Assembly: GCF_003399445.1 (NCBI RefSeq)
Contig: NZ_QUQO01000001.1
Span: forward strand, 2,291,001-2,355,000
Source: Parvularcula marina
GTDB taxonomy: Bacteria; Pseudomonadota; Alphaproteobacteria; Caulobacterales; Parvularculaceae
Direction of reading: 5' to 3'
DNA: 64,000 nt
A program made the position numbers and the translations under genes. This document shows, piece by piece, positions 1 through 8,733 of this stretch (positions are counted from its first letter, which is position 1; each line of letters begins with the position of its first letter). Under the pieces are notes generated by a model. It was not told the origin of the DNA. It searched no databases and saw only the letters and a list, made by a program, of their open reading frames with translations.

Positions 1-261
1 CACTTCATCAAGCGAGGTGAGCGGGATTTCATGGGTCTCGCGGGAGAAGAAGCCGACCTTGTAGATGATCTTGCGGTCGGTCAGGCCGAACTCTGTTGTA
101 TGCAACCAGATCTGCATTCGGACGAAAATGACGATGCCAATAATGAGGATGCCGAGAAAGATCAGCGCCAGCCAGGAGATGACATGATAGGGCCAGGCGA
201 TATCCGCCTCATGCAGGATATTCTCGCCCTCGGCTTGGCTTTTCTGGATATATGTCGGCAT
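1..261 (-). CDS. PH-domain membrane protein (YdbS/bPH2-like), C-terminus cut by window edge
   Basis: The open frame runs from an ATG at 261 off the left edge, so only the first 87 residues are visible. After a short hydrophilic start (MPTYIQKSQAEGE) comes a strongly hydrophobic stretch at about residues 30-48, then the motif TEFGLTDRKIIYKVGFFSRE and TSLDEV. Hydrophobic segment plus 'T-x-x-x-L-T-x-R-K-I' followed by a strand and 'S.DEV' is typical of bacterial PH-domain (DUF304/YdbS/YdbT) proteins, which are small membrane proteins of poorly known role. The assignment rests on this motif; the body of the PH fold is outside the window. It is transcribed in the same direction as the ABC importer genes to its right, with a 49-base gap to the ATPase stop. 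Confidence 0.7.
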   Translation of the reverse strand, partial: MPTYIQKSQAEGENILHEADIAWPYHVISWLALIFLGILIIGIVIFVRMQIWLHTTEFGLTDRKIIYKVGFFSRETHEIPLTSLDEV

Positions 262-310
262 GATTGTTTGACCTCGATGGGGTAAACGGATGGCCTGCCG
301 CAAGGTTCCC

Positions 311-1081
311 TCAGGTTCGCCGCCAGGGGATGAGCCAACGCTGGCCGTCGCTCTCACCCGTCAGCGGTGTGATGCCGTAAGCTGTTTGCAGGGTGTCTTC
401 GCACAACACCTCTGCGGGCGGACCGTCCGCAATGATCCGCCCCCGATGCATTACGATGACTTGATCGAGATAGCGTGAGGCAAGGTTAAGATCATGCAGG
501 ACGACAAGGATGCCCTTGCCGCTTTTGGCCTCGGCGGAAAGAAGGTCTATGACCTCAAGCTGGCGGGCCGGGTCGAGCGCGGCGGTTGGCTCATCTGCGA
601 AAAGGTAAGGCGTGCGGGCGGCGAGCGCCCGGCCCAGCAGGACCAATGCCCGCTCCCCGCCTGACAGGGACGTCGCGGCGCGTTCGGCAATCGCAGAGAG
701 CCCCAGCCTGCCGATCGTATCCTCGACAATGGCGCGGTCTTCTGCAGACGGACGGCCGAACCGACCTTGAAAGGGAAAGCGACCAAGCCCGACAACATCC
801 CTGACCGTCAGGGACCAGTCGACTTGCTGGCCTTGTGGCAAATAAGCGAGGCGATGGGCTAACTGGCGTGGGGTAAGGCTTGCCGTCGTAATGTCGTCAA
901 GGCGGACCTCGCCTTTTGCATCAGGGAGAAGCCCTGCTATCGCGCGCATCAGGGTCGATTTACCGGCTCCATTCGCGCCGATCAGGCCGGTGAGGTTGCC
1001 GGGCTCAACGGTGAGAGAGGCGTCCTCGACGATATGGCATTCACCAAGCGGGACGCTCAGCTTTCGGACAATCAGGCTCAT
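311..1081 (-). CDS. ABC transporter ATP-binding protein, vitamin B12/iron-chelate type
   Basis: ATPase that would power import of a cobalamin, haem or ferric-siderophore-like ligand at the cytoplasmic face of the inner membrane. All ABC landmarks are visible in the 256 residues: Walker A GANGAGKST (35-43), Q-loop LPQ (81-83), signature LSGGE (139-143), Walker B YLFADE (159-164) with D-loop ALD, and the switch histidine in VLHDLNLA. The length is normal for BtuD/FhuC/HmuV. Its ATG overlaps the stop of the upstream permease (1078-1081), so the two are probably translationally coupled, and the binding-protein gene precedes them in the same operon. The ligand cannot be told from the ATPase; vitamin B12 or a ferric chelate is most likely because of the permease and binding-protein families. 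Confidence 0.9.
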   Translation of the reverse strand: MSLIVRKLSVPLGECHIVEDASLTVEPGNLTGLIGANGAGKSTLMRAIAGLLPDAKGEVRLDDITTASLTPRQLAHRLAYLPQGQQVDWSLTVRDVVGLGRFPFQGRFGRPSAEDRAIVEDTIGRLGLSAIAERAATSLSGGERALVLLGRALAARTPYLFADEPTAALDPARQLEVIDLLSAEAKSGKGILVVLHDLNLASRYLDQVIVMHRGRIIADGPPAEVLCEDTLQTAYGITPLTGESDGQRWLIPWRRT

Positions 1082-2073
1082 GAGGCGCTGCTCCTCGTCT
1101 TAAGGACCAGCCAGAGGAAGAAAGGCGCGCCGATCAGTGCGGTCACAACGCCGAGCTTCAATTCCGTGCCGGGTGTGATCAGCCGCACGAGGATGTCCGC
1201 GAGTAAAAGGAGAAGCGCCCCGCCCAGCGCACTGACAGGCAGGAGGCGCGAAGGCCGGTGCCCGACGAGCGGGCGGAGAAGGTGCGGGACGATCAGGCCG
1301 ATAAAGCCGATGACACCGCTGACGGCGGTCGCGGCGCCGACGCAGAGGGCCGTGCCGCTAATGATCAGGATACGGGTACGGCGTAAGTCCGCGCCCATGC
1401 TCTGCGCAGTTTCCTCGCCGAGGGTGAGGGCATCAAGTGCAGGCGCGGCAAGGAGCAGCATGACCCACCCGGCGACAATGAAGGGTGCGGCGAGCGTCAC
1501 ATGAACCATGCTGCGATCCGTCAGGGAGCCGAGCATCCAGGTGACGATCTCATAGGCGGCAAAGGGATTGGGGGAGAGATTGAGAGCAAGCGCGGTCAGC
1601 GCGCCAGTCAGGCTGGTGAGCGCTACGCCCGCAAGGATCAGTGTCAGGATCGATTGTCGGCCCGCAAGAACATGCAGGAGCAAGGCGGCGAGCAGCGCGC
1701 CGATGATCGCCAGCAGTGGCAGGGCCAGCGCGAAGGCTGCTGACAGGCCGAAATAGAGTGCGATCACGGCGCCGAGGCTGGCGGCGCCCGAGACACCGAT
1801 AATGCCAGGCTCGGCCAGCGGGTTGCGCAAAAGCCCTTGAAGCGCCGCGCCAGAGAGCCCGAGCGAGCCGCCGATCAGGACCGCAAGCAGCATCCTAGGC
1901 AGGCGGATCTCCCGCATGATCAGGATCGCCGTGTCCGCTTCCCCGCCGGTCAGCTTGCCGAAAAGGCTCCCCAGCCCAGCGGCCGCAGGCCCAATCATCA
2001 GGGAGGCGAAGGTAGCAATCAGAATGCAGATGAAAAGACCGCCGCAGAGCAGCGTATAGGGAAGAGGCTTCAC
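1078..2073 (-). CDS. FecCD/BtuC-family ABC transporter permease
   Basis: Polytopic inner-membrane permease of the FecCD family, 331 residues and mostly hydrophobic, consistent with the 9-10 helices of BtuC/FhuB halves. Family hallmarks are visible: REIRLPRMLLAVLIGGSLGLSG with GAALQGLLRNPLAEPGIIGVS following, and near the C-terminus GFIGLIVPHLLRPLVGHRP, the region that contacts the ATPase. It overlaps the ATPase gene by 4 bases at its 3' end and the binding-protein gene by 4 bases at its 5' end (ATGA type), giving a tight binding protein-permease-ATPase operon. The substrate is inferred only from the family (cobalamin, haem or ferric siderophore). No TonB receptor gene lies in the visible sequence to complete the uptake route. 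Confidence 0.9.
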   Translation of the reverse strand: MKPLPYTLLCGGLFICILIATFASLMIGPAAAGLGSLFGKLTGGEADTAILIMREIRLPRMLLAVLIGGSLGLSGAALQGLLRNPLAEPGIIGVSGAASLGAVIALYFGLSAAFALALPLLAIIGALLAALLLHVLAGRQSILTLILAGVALTSLTGALTALALNLSPNPFAAYEIVTWMLGSLTDRSMVHVTLAAPFIVAGWVMLLLAAPALDALTLGEETAQSMGADLRRTRILIISGTALCVGAATAVSGVIGFIGLIVPHLLRPLVGHRPSRLLPVSALGGALLLLLADILVRLITPGTELKLGVVTALIGAPFFLWLVLKTRSSAS

Positions 2074-2879
2074 GGTGCGGCCTCTATCAGAAGCTCGACC
2101 GCTTCGACCGTCTTCGGTGTGCCGCAGGCGGTCAAATAGCCGGGGATCTTCACTTCCCTTGCTTGCGTCAGAAGATTCCCCAGCGCAGGGTGTTTAAGAG
2201 CTTCGCTGGCGAGGGCCGGGGCATCGGCGCGGGCATCTCCCAGATCAATGACATCGGGCTGCACGGTCAGGAGGGTCTCAAGATTGACCCGGCGGCTGCC
2301 GAAAAATCCCAGCTCATCTCCCAATGTTCTGTATCCTGCGCGCGCCGCAATGTCGGAGGTCAGCGTGCCGCTGCCGGTGCTCCAGCCATTCGCGTCATAG
2401 GTTGCAAAAAGGGGGCTCTCATCATTCGGGGCCTCCGGAGGTGTGGCAAGCCGGGCTTCCATCCGGGCGATGATCTCTTCTGCCTTTTCTTCCTCGCTGA
2501 TGGCGGCGCCGAGCGTCCGAAGGTTTGTGGCAATATCCTCAATGGAATTGGCCGGGGTGAAGTCCACCACCTGATAGCCGAGCCGGGTGAGGATAGAGAC
2601 CGTCTCGCGCGTCGAGAATGTCCCGGCGAGGACAAGGTCAGGCTCAAGCCCGATCACTTCCTCGGCGCTGCCCCGCACCGTGCGCAGGCCTTTGGCCTCT
2701 GCCGCATAGGCGGCCATTCTGGGATCGACCGCCCAATAGCTGACACCGGCGATCCGCTCGCGGTCCGCCAATTCGATTAGCAGCTGGTCGGTGCAGAGAT
2801 TGAGCGAGACGATGCGCTGCGGCGGGGATGCCTCGACTGAAGGGGCCAGAAAAATGTAGAGGATCGCAAGCCAGCTCAT
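2070..2879 (-). CDS. Periplasmic substrate-binding protein, BtuF/FepB type
   Basis: Solute-binding component of the importer. A short hydrophobic signal peptide (MSWLAILYIFLAPSVEA) is followed by RIVSLNLCTDQLLIELADRE, which matches the N-terminal strand/helix of cluster A-II helical-backbone binding proteins of the BtuF/FepB type. The 'SLNLCTDQLL' variant is common in alphaproteobacterial proteins annotated as iron- or cobalamin-transport binding proteins. A conserved glutamate in GSAEEVIGLEPDLVLAG lies where these proteins carry the residue that docks on the permease. Length is 269 residues, normal for the family. It is first in the operon and divergent from rplU, with 168 bases between the two starts. 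Substrate remains unproven; B12 is a fair guess but haem or siderophore is equally compatible. Confidence 0.85.
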   Translation of the reverse strand: MSWLAILYIFLAPSVEASPPQRIVSLNLCTDQLLIELADRERIAGVSYWAVDPRMAAYAAEAKGLRTVRGSAEEVIGLEPDLVLAGTFSTRETVSILTRLGYQVVDFTPANSIEDIATNLRTLGAAISEEEKAEEIIARMEARLATPPEAPNDESPLFATYDANGWSTGSGTLTSDIAARAGYRTLGDELGFFGSRRVNLETLLTVQPDVIDLGDARADAPALASEALKHPALGNLLTQAREVKIPGYLTACGTPKTVEAVELLIEAAP

Positions 2880-3047
2880 CCTTGCGGGCTAGACGGTCTC
2901 TTGCGCCGGGGAAAGTGGCCTCAACCGCCGATTCCGCTTGACCTCTCCTGGTTTTCCCCCTAGCTGCCCGCTTCTTGAAACCGGGGCACCAAGATCCCGG
3001 GGTGAAAAAGGCATGGCCGGCACACCGGCGAAGCGAAAGGCAAAGAT

Positions 3048-3695
3048 ATGTACGCAGTCGTGAAGACTGGCGGGAAGCAGTTCCGCGTTTCCGCAGATGA
3101 TGTCATCAAAGTCGAGAAGCTGGTGGGCGACGCCGGCGATATCGTCACCCTCGAAGACGTGCTGATGGTGGGCGGCAATGGCTCGACCGAAATCGGTGCG
3201 CCGAAGGTCGATGGCGCCTCTGTTTCTGCAGAAATCCTCGAGCAGGGCCGCGACAAGAAGATCACCGTCTTCAAAAAGCGCCGCCGCCAGAACTATCGCC
3301 GCAAAAAAGGCCATCGCCAGCCGATGACCGTGCTGAAAGTCCGCGAAATCCTGACGGGTGGCGCGAAATCGAGCGCGAAGGCTGCGGCCAAACCGGCTGC
3401 GAAAAAAGAGGCCCCCAAGGCCGAAGCCAAAGAAGCCCCGAAGGCCGATATCGTCGATGATGTCGCGCTGATCGGCGGCGTTGGCCCGAAATTGAAAGAA
3501 AAACTTGAGACTGTCGGGATTACGTCTCTTGCGCCGCTGGCGGAGATGTCCGACGAGACCAAGGCAAAACTCGAGGAAATCGGCTGCGCAGGCCGCGCTG
3601 AATCCGATGAGTGGCAGGAACAGGCTAAAGAATTGCTGGCTGGCAAACCGCCACGGGCGAAAGTTGACCAGGCAGCCGCGAAGAAGGACGACTAA
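3048..3695 (+). CDS. rplU: Ribosomal protein bL21 with C-terminal helix-hairpin-helix extension
   Basis: Large-subunit ribosomal protein L21, which binds 23S rRNA. Residues 1 to about 103 are a full bL21 ([14 protein letters not shown]..., the basic [16 protein letters not shown] loop, TVLKVREI). They are followed by an Ala/Lys/Pro linker (about 105-133) and a segment, [20 protein letters not shown], that matches a helix-hairpin-helix DNA/RNA-binding fold, then a Lys/Ala tail. Total length is 215 residues against about 103 for E. coli L21. Such extensions are known in alphaproteobacterial L21 proteins; their function is not established. rpmA begins 2 bases after the stop, so the pair forms the usual rplU-rpmA operon. 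Confidence 0.97.
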   Translation: MYAVVKTGGKQFRVSADDVIKVEKLVGDAGDIVTLEDVLMVGGNGSTEIGAPKVDGASVSAEILEQGRDKKITVFKKRRRQNYRRKKGHRQPMTVLKVREILTGGAKSSAKAAAKPAAKKEAPKAEAKEAPKADIVDDVALIGGVGPKLKEKLETVGITSLAPLAEMSDETKAKLEEIGCAGRAESDEWQEQAKELLAGKPPRAKVDQAAAKKDD

Positions 3696-3697
3696 GC

Positions 3698-3964
3698 ATG
3701 GCACATAAAAAAGCAGGCGGCTCGTCACGTAACGGCCGCGACTCCGCGGGTCGGCGCCTTGGCGTCAAGAAATATGGCGGCGAGCTCGTCATTCCCGGCA
3801 ACATCATCGTGCGTCAGCGCGGCACCAAGTTCTTCGCTGGCGACAATGTCGGCATGGGCAAGGACCACACGCTGTTCGCCAAGGTCGAAGGTCACGTGAC
3901 CTTCCGCACCACCAAGGAAGACCGCAAAGTCGTTTCGGTCGCCCCGGCTGAGGCTGCGGAGTAA
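3698..3964 (+). CDS. rpmA: Ribosomal protein bL27
   Basis: Large-subunit protein L27, whose N-terminal tail reaches the peptidyl-transferase centre. The 88-residue product starts [20 protein letters not shown] and contains the diagnostic [19 protein letters not shown] and [11 protein letters not shown] segments. There is no N-terminal extension of the type cleaved in Firmicutes, as expected for a proteobacterium. It lies 2 bases after rplU and is closed by a strong Rho-independent terminator about 40 bases past its stop, so acetyltransferase and obgE genes downstream probably depend on read-through or a separate promoter. Confidence 0.98.
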   Translation: MAHKKAGGSSRNGRDSAGRRLGVKKYGGELVIPGNIIVRQRGTKFFAGDNVGMGKDHTLFAKVEGHVTFRTTKEDRKVVSVAPAEAAE

Positions 3965-4001
3965 GACAGGGTTCTCGCAAAGACCTGACCTTGAATTGAG
4001 G

Positions 4002-4026
4002 AGGGGCCTTCGCGGGCCCCTTTTTC
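4002..4026 (+). terminator. Rho-independent terminator after rpmA
   Basis: AGGGGCC (4002-4008) pairs with GGCCCCT (4015-4021) around a 6-base loop, followed by a run of five T residues (4021-4025). It lies 37 bases downstream of the rpmA stop and directly upstream of the first acetyltransferase. Confidence 0.9.
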
Positions 4027-4048
4027 TTTGGAGGTCGAAAAGACGGAC

Positions 4049-4588
4049 ATGCCTCACTCATTACGGACCGAAAGGCTGCTCTTGCGCCCCGCGATATTGC
4101 GGGACGCGAAGGGATTGTCTGCGGCTTTGGGGCATGAGGTTCTCACTCGGCAAACAGGGACACTCCCCTTCCCGCTGACCGAAGATAAGATGCGCGAAAA
4201 ACTGCGCGGCATGATCGCTCGGCAAGGCGAGTCTGAATTCGGGTTCGTGATGATGTTCTGTAGTGAGATGATCGGACATTTGGGACTTGGCCGCAGATCA
4301 TCAGGAGATTGGGACGTCGCTTACGCCATCACCCCGGCATTCTGGGGGCGGGGGCTGGGCACGGAGGCTGTTCAGGCAGTCTGCCGGTTTGGCTTTCAGG
4401 TTCTCAATCTTCGTGCCATTCAGGCAGATGTCTTTCACGACAATGCGGCCTCGATGCGTATTCTGAATAAGTGTGGCTTCAGACAGAGCTCGGGACGGGC
4501 AGAGGCACACTGCCTGACACGCGGGATGAACGTGCCTGTTGTAAATTTCGAATTGGTTCGGGAAGGTTTCTTGAAAGATGCCGCATAG
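4049..4588 (+). CDS. GNAT N-acetyltransferase (RimJ/RimL type), copy 1 of 3
   Basis: Probable acetyl-CoA-dependent N-acetyltransferase of the Acetyltransf_3 / RimL type; the substrate is unknown. The frame opens upstream at a TTG (4028), but ATG at 4049 is chosen because all three tandem copies then start MPHS-[LI]-RT-[EQ]-RLL-[LI]-RP. The acetyl-CoA site is visible as FWGRGLGTEAV (Q/RxxGxG/A-type loop), followed by the FQVLNLRAIQADVFHDNAAS strand-helix typical of the family, and ILNKCGF. A possible GGAGG lies at 4030-4034, rather far from the ATG. It overlaps the next copy by 11 bases. Length of 179 residues is normal. Confidence 0.85.
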   Translation: MPHSLRTERLLLRPAILRDAKGLSAALGHEVLTRQTGTLPFPLTEDKMREKLRGMIARQGESEFGFVMMFCSEMIGHLGLGRRSSGDWDVAYAITPAFWGRGLGTEAVQAVCRFGFQVLNLRAIQADVFHDNAASMRILNKCGFRQSSGRAEAHCLTRGMNVPVVNFELVREGFLKDAA

Positions 4589-5105
4589 CCTCCGTACACA
4601 AAGGCTGCTCCTGCGCCCCGCGACGTTGCGGGATGCGAAGGGGCTTGCGCGGGCGTTCAATGATTTCGACCTGACGCGCGCGACCAAGACCTGGCCGTAC
4701 CCTGTCACCGAAGAACATGCGCGCTTCCGCATCCGCCACTGGCAAAAGGTTCAGGGCAAGGACGAGTTTGGCTTTCTCGCTTTTTTTGAGGGGCGGGTCG
4801 TCGGCTCGCTCGGTTTCTCCCATCGGTCGGGGGATGTCTGGTCGCTTGGCTATGGCATCGCGCGCGAATGCTGGGGGCAGGGCATGATGAGCGAAGCGGT
4901 CGGCGCGTTCTGCGCCTTCGGGTTCAAGACGCTGCGCTTCGGCACGATCGAAGCGGATGTCTTCAAGGATAATGCGGGCTCGATCAAAGTTCTGGAGAAA
5001 ACCGGCTTTGAGATGATCGGTGATATCGGTCCGGGCTGGTCAACCACATTGCAGGGCAATTTCCCCCGTTGGGGATACAGGCTCACCCGCGAAAGGCTGA
5101 ACTGA
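4578..5105 (+). CDS. GNAT N-acetyltransferase (RimJ/RimL type), copy 2 of 3
   Basis: Second of three tandem paralogous acetyltransferases, 175 residues. It opens MPHSLRTQRLLLRPATLRDAKG, almost identical to copy 1. The acetyl-CoA loop reads CWGQGMMSEAV, followed by GFKTLRFGTIEADVFKDNAGSIKVLEKTGF, the usual RimL-type C-terminal half. The ATG lies inside the end of copy 1 (11-base overlap) and copy 3 starts 1 base after the stop, so the three are co-translated. Its nucleotide start region (ctgcgccccgcgac-ttgcgggatgcgaag) closely repeats that of copy 1, evidence of fairly recent duplication. The substrate is unknown; protein N-termini, antibiotics and small amines are all possible in this superfamily. 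Confidence 0.85.
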   Translation: MPHSLRTQRLLLRPATLRDAKGLARAFNDFDLTRATKTWPYPVTEEHARFRIRHWQKVQGKDEFGFLAFFEGRVVGSLGFSHRSGDVWSLGYGIARECWGQGMMSEAVGAFCAFGFKTLRFGTIEADVFKDNAGSIKVLEKTGFEMIGDIGPGWSTTLQGNFPRWGYRLTRERLN

Positions 5106-5106
5106 C

Positions 5107-6689
<1,583 letters not shown>

Positions 6690-6705
6690 TCGCTCAATCT
6701 ACGGA

Positions 6706-6731
6706 ATAAAGCCCCCGGAGTCGGGCTTTAT
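6706..6731. terminator. Hairpin terminator between obgE and the convergent LeuA-domain gene
   Basis: ATAAAGCCC (6706-6714) pairs perfectly with GGGCTTTAT (6723-6731) around an 8-base loop. The stem carries its own A/T ends, so it can serve either strand. It lies just after obgE and about 100 bases beyond the stop of the convergent minus-strand gene. Confidence 0.7.
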
Positions 6732-6834
6732 GCCAAACGGAGTATTGGGCGAGACGATGAGAGCGGGCAGGGGGCTGAGGGGCATGCTCCCACCGTCTCG
6801 CCGGAAGTGAAGGCCCGGAGTGAGCCTTCACTCA

Positions 6835-7329
6835 TCACGCAGCGAGCTGTGAGGCGGCCCGCCGCGATTTCCTCCATCCGTAATCGGTATATCCCTTGGC
6901 GTCGGTAATGGCCTCGGCCTGCTGCTCGGCCTCATGCGCATTCACGATGCGAAGCGCCGCGATCATGAAGGCGTCATGCTCGCTGGTCGCCCAGCCGAAA
7001 CCGGCGCTGCCGCGGCTCTGCTCATCGACGAGCACGATATGGGACTGCGCCCGTGCGCCGAATTCATTGCGCGTCGCATAGATCTTCGCGCAGCGCAGCG
7101 TGTAGCGGCGCCCGGTGATCTTGCTCAGCGCATTGATCAGCGCGTGAAGCGGCGTCTGGCCTTCGCCCTTGGCGCGGGCGGTCATGCCGTCCCGGTCTTT
7201 GAGCGAGACGAGCGAGGTCGACACCCCGTCCATGCCGTGCACGTGGAAGAAGTCGAGCTGGTAGCGCCAGTCCATACTGGCAGGCTCTAATCCTGGATCT
7301 TCGTCGGGTCTCTCATCATTGGGCGGCAT
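6835..7329 (-). CDS. Free-standing LeuA-type allosteric (dimerisation) domain protein
   Basis: 164-residue protein made almost only of the regulatory domain that normally ends 2-isopropylmalate synthase (LeuA), which binds leucine for feedback control. Seen: a strand rich start (YQLDFFHVHGMDGVSTS), then ARAKGEGQTPLHALINAL (family pattern G-x-G-x-x-P-x-x-A-x-x-x-A-L), GARAQSHIVLV, and FGWATSEHDAFMIAALRIVNA (G-x-G/W-x-[ST]-x-x-x-x-x-A). No HMGL-type catalytic barrel is present in this frame or next to it. The frame could open at TTG 7350 inside the terminator tail, but ATG 7329 has GGAG about 10 bases upstream. An attenuator-like leader lies directly upstream. It may bind leucine or an alpha-keto acid, or pair with a LeuA encoded elsewhere; that is inference. 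Confidence 0.82.
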   Translation of the reverse strand: MPPNDERPDEDPGLEPASMDWRYQLDFFHVHGMDGVSTSLVSLKDRDGMTARAKGEGQTPLHALINALSKITGRRYTLRCAKIYATRNEFGARAQSHIVLVDEQSRGSAGFGWATSEHDAFMIAALRIVNAHEAEQQAEAITDAKGYTDYGWRKSRRAASQLAA

Positions 7330-7348
7330 CTTCAGGGTTCTCCATAAC

Positions 7349-7377
7349 AAAAAACCCCGTCTCGGCTGAGGCGGGGT
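7349..7377 (-). terminator. Attenuator terminator upstream of the LeuA-domain gene
   Basis: On the minus strand ACCCCG (7377-7372), one mismatch, then CTC (7370-7368) pair with GAG (7363-7361) and CGGGGT (7359-7354) around the loop AGCC, followed directly by six T residues (7354-7349). It lies 31 bases after the stop of the leader peptide and about 20 bases before the LeuA-domain start, the position of an amino-acid attenuator terminator rather than of an ordinary gene end. Confidence 0.88.
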
Positions 7378-7452
7378 CGATCTTCACTCCGGGTATTGGA
7401 AAGTGCTCTAGATCAACCTCGCCTTGTGACCAAAAATCGTCTGAATAAGGCG
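7370..7452 (-). promoter_or_regulatory. Antiterminator and pause-hairpin region of a branched-chain amino acid attenuator
   Basis: Mutually exclusive pairings are visible on the minus strand. Segment 1, CGCCTT (7452-7447), is the Arg-Leu part of the control codons and pairs perfectly with segment 2, AAGGCG (7425-7420). Segment 2, extended to GGCGAGGTTGATC (7423-7411), can pair instead with GATCGACCCCGCC (7382-7370) over 13 positions with one G-T pair and one mismatch. That second partner contains the 5' arm of the terminator. Ribosome stalling on the Val/Leu/Ile codons would block segment 1, free segment 2 and prevent termination; a ribosome reaching the stop codon covers segment 2 and allows it. 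The pairings are read directly; the regulation is inferred from the classical trp/leu/ilv attenuation model. Confidence 0.8.
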
Positions 7453-7512
7453 TACGACGACGGCGGCGCAGGAAAGCGCAAGCCATTTCATCGAGGACGC
7501 CATTTTGGTCAT
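7408..7512 (-). CDS. Leader peptide with Val-Val-Val-Arg-Leu-Ile control codons
   Basis: 34-codon open frame from ATG 7512 to TAG 7408. It is preceded by a good ribosome binding site (AGGAG about 11 bases upstream of the ATG). The product starts MTKMASSMKWLALS and contains the consecutive codons GTC GTC GTA CGC CTT ATT (VVVRLI), then a further Ile and a final Leu-Ile before the stop. Three valines followed by leucine and isoleucine are a plausible sensor for charged branched-chain tRNAs. The run overlaps segment 1 of the pause hairpin and the stop codon lies directly behind segment 2, the geometry expected for ribosome-mediated attenuation. A TTGACG at 7569-7564 may be the -35 element; no convincing -10 was seen. 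The next minus-strand gene upstream ends at 7617. Confidence 0.78.
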   Translation of the reverse strand: MTKMASSMKWLALSCAAVVVRLIQTIFGHKARLI

Positions 7513-7616
7513 TGGGTCGAGTTTCTCCTAAGCCTCGACAGAAAACGCCAAAAATGGCGCTGCCGTCAACAGGAAATTTTCTCCGCTCTTAAGGAGGGGA
7601 GCTGAAGAGAGGCTCG

Positions 7617-8588
7617 TTAGACCGTTTCCGGGCTGAACTGTCCGGCCTTGCGGTAGCGGTAGAGATAGGTCGGCAGGATCGCTTCCATGGTTTCCGGGCG
7701 GATACCGAAATCCTCGATCGTGCCGTCCGCATCGCCCGCTTCGCCAACGACATTGTCGTATTTCAGCAGTTTGACCTGATCAGGCGTGATGGGCGCATCA
7801 AAGAAAGGCGTCCAGCCAGAGGGCCGCGCGAGCTGGGCCATCAGGCCCGCCATGCCAAAGGGCAGGGGCGCAAGGATCCGTTTGCGGCCGATGGTCTTCA
7901 GCATAAGCTGCATCAGCTCCTTGAAGCTCATGACTTCCGGGCCGCCAAGCTCATAGGTTTTGCCTTTATACTGATCATCTGAAAGCGCGATGGCGACCGC
8001 ATCGGCGACATCATCGACATAGACCGGCTGAAAGCGGGTCTTGCCGCCACCGATCAGCGGCAGGGCTGGCGCAAGCTGTGCCATAGAGGAAAAGCGGTTG
8101 AAGAATTCATCCTGCGGACCAAAAATGATCGAAGGGCGGAGGATCACGGCGTTTGGCGCATATTCGCGGAAGGCTTCCTCGCCTTCGGCTTTCGAGCGGG
8201 CATAATCGCTTTCGCTGTTCGCATTCGCGCCGATAGCGGAGATATGCACGATGCGGGTGATTCCGGCCTTGGTCGCCATCTCGGCGACATTACGGGCGCC
8301 GGCGGCGTGAACAGCGTCGAATTTGTTGCGGCCCTGATTGGCAAGGATGCCGGTCAGGTTGACGACGGCGCTCGCGCCATCAAGGGCAGCTGAGATCGAG
8401 GGCCGGTAGCGGACATTGGCCTGCACGATGTCGACCTGGCCCAGCTTGCCCAGCGGGCGAAGGTAATTGGCATTCGCCGGACGGCGTACCGCGGCGCGGA
8501 CGCGCCAGCCCCGGCTTGCCAGCTCCCGCACCACATGCCGGCCCACAAACCCTGAGGCGCCAAAGACGGTGACGATATTCGCAGGCAT
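7617..8588 (-). CDS. Complex I NDUFA9-subunit family protein (extended SDR, NAD(P)-binding)
   Basis: Atypical short-chain dehydrogenase related to the mitochondrial complex I accessory subunit NDUFA9. Seen: the dinucleotide-binding GASGFVGRHVVREL right at the N-terminus, VNLTGILANQGRNKFDAVHAAGARNVAEMA, IHISAIGAN with YARSKAEGE (Tyr/Lys pair), then RPSIIFGPQDEFFNRF, the signature of this family. Start ATG 8588 is preferred over the upstream frame extension because it follows AAAGGA and puts the Rossmann loop 7 residues from the start. At 323 residues it has normal length. In bacteria the protein is a frequent alphaproteobacterial solitary gene; a role in assembly or stability of complex I or in quinone chemistry is inferred from the relatives only. 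Confidence 0.85.
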   Translation of the reverse strand: MPANIVTVFGASGFVGRHVVRELASRGWRVRAAVRRPANANYLRPLGKLGQVDIVQANVRYRPSISAALDGASAVVNLTGILANQGRNKFDAVHAAGARNVAEMATKAGITRIVHISAIGANANSESDYARSKAEGEEAFREYAPNAVILRPSIIFGPQDEFFNRFSSMAQLAPALPLIGGGKTRFQPVYVDDVADAVAIALSDDQYKGKTYELGGPEVMSFKELMQLMLKTIGRKRILAPLPFGMAGLMAQLARPSGWTPFFDAPITPDQVKLLKYDNVVGEAGDADGTIEDFGIRPETMEAILPTYLYRYRKAGQFSPETV

Positions 8589-8733
8589 GGGAGGTCCTTT
8601 CCCGGTCGGGCACAGAAAACGTTTCACGGGGAGATAGACAAAGCCGAGCGACTTGGGTAGGGGGCAGATGCGCGCGGGGTTTCATGGCTTTTCCTTGCGC
8701 GGCAGGCCTTCAATGTGCAGACGCTCATCTCCC

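Noticed and set aside
7349-7377. Ordinary gene-end terminator of the NDUFA9-like gene
   Set aside because: It lies about 240 bases after that gene's stop, behind a separate leader frame and directly ahead of the LeuA-domain gene, and its 5' arm pairs with the leader's end; attenuation explains it better.
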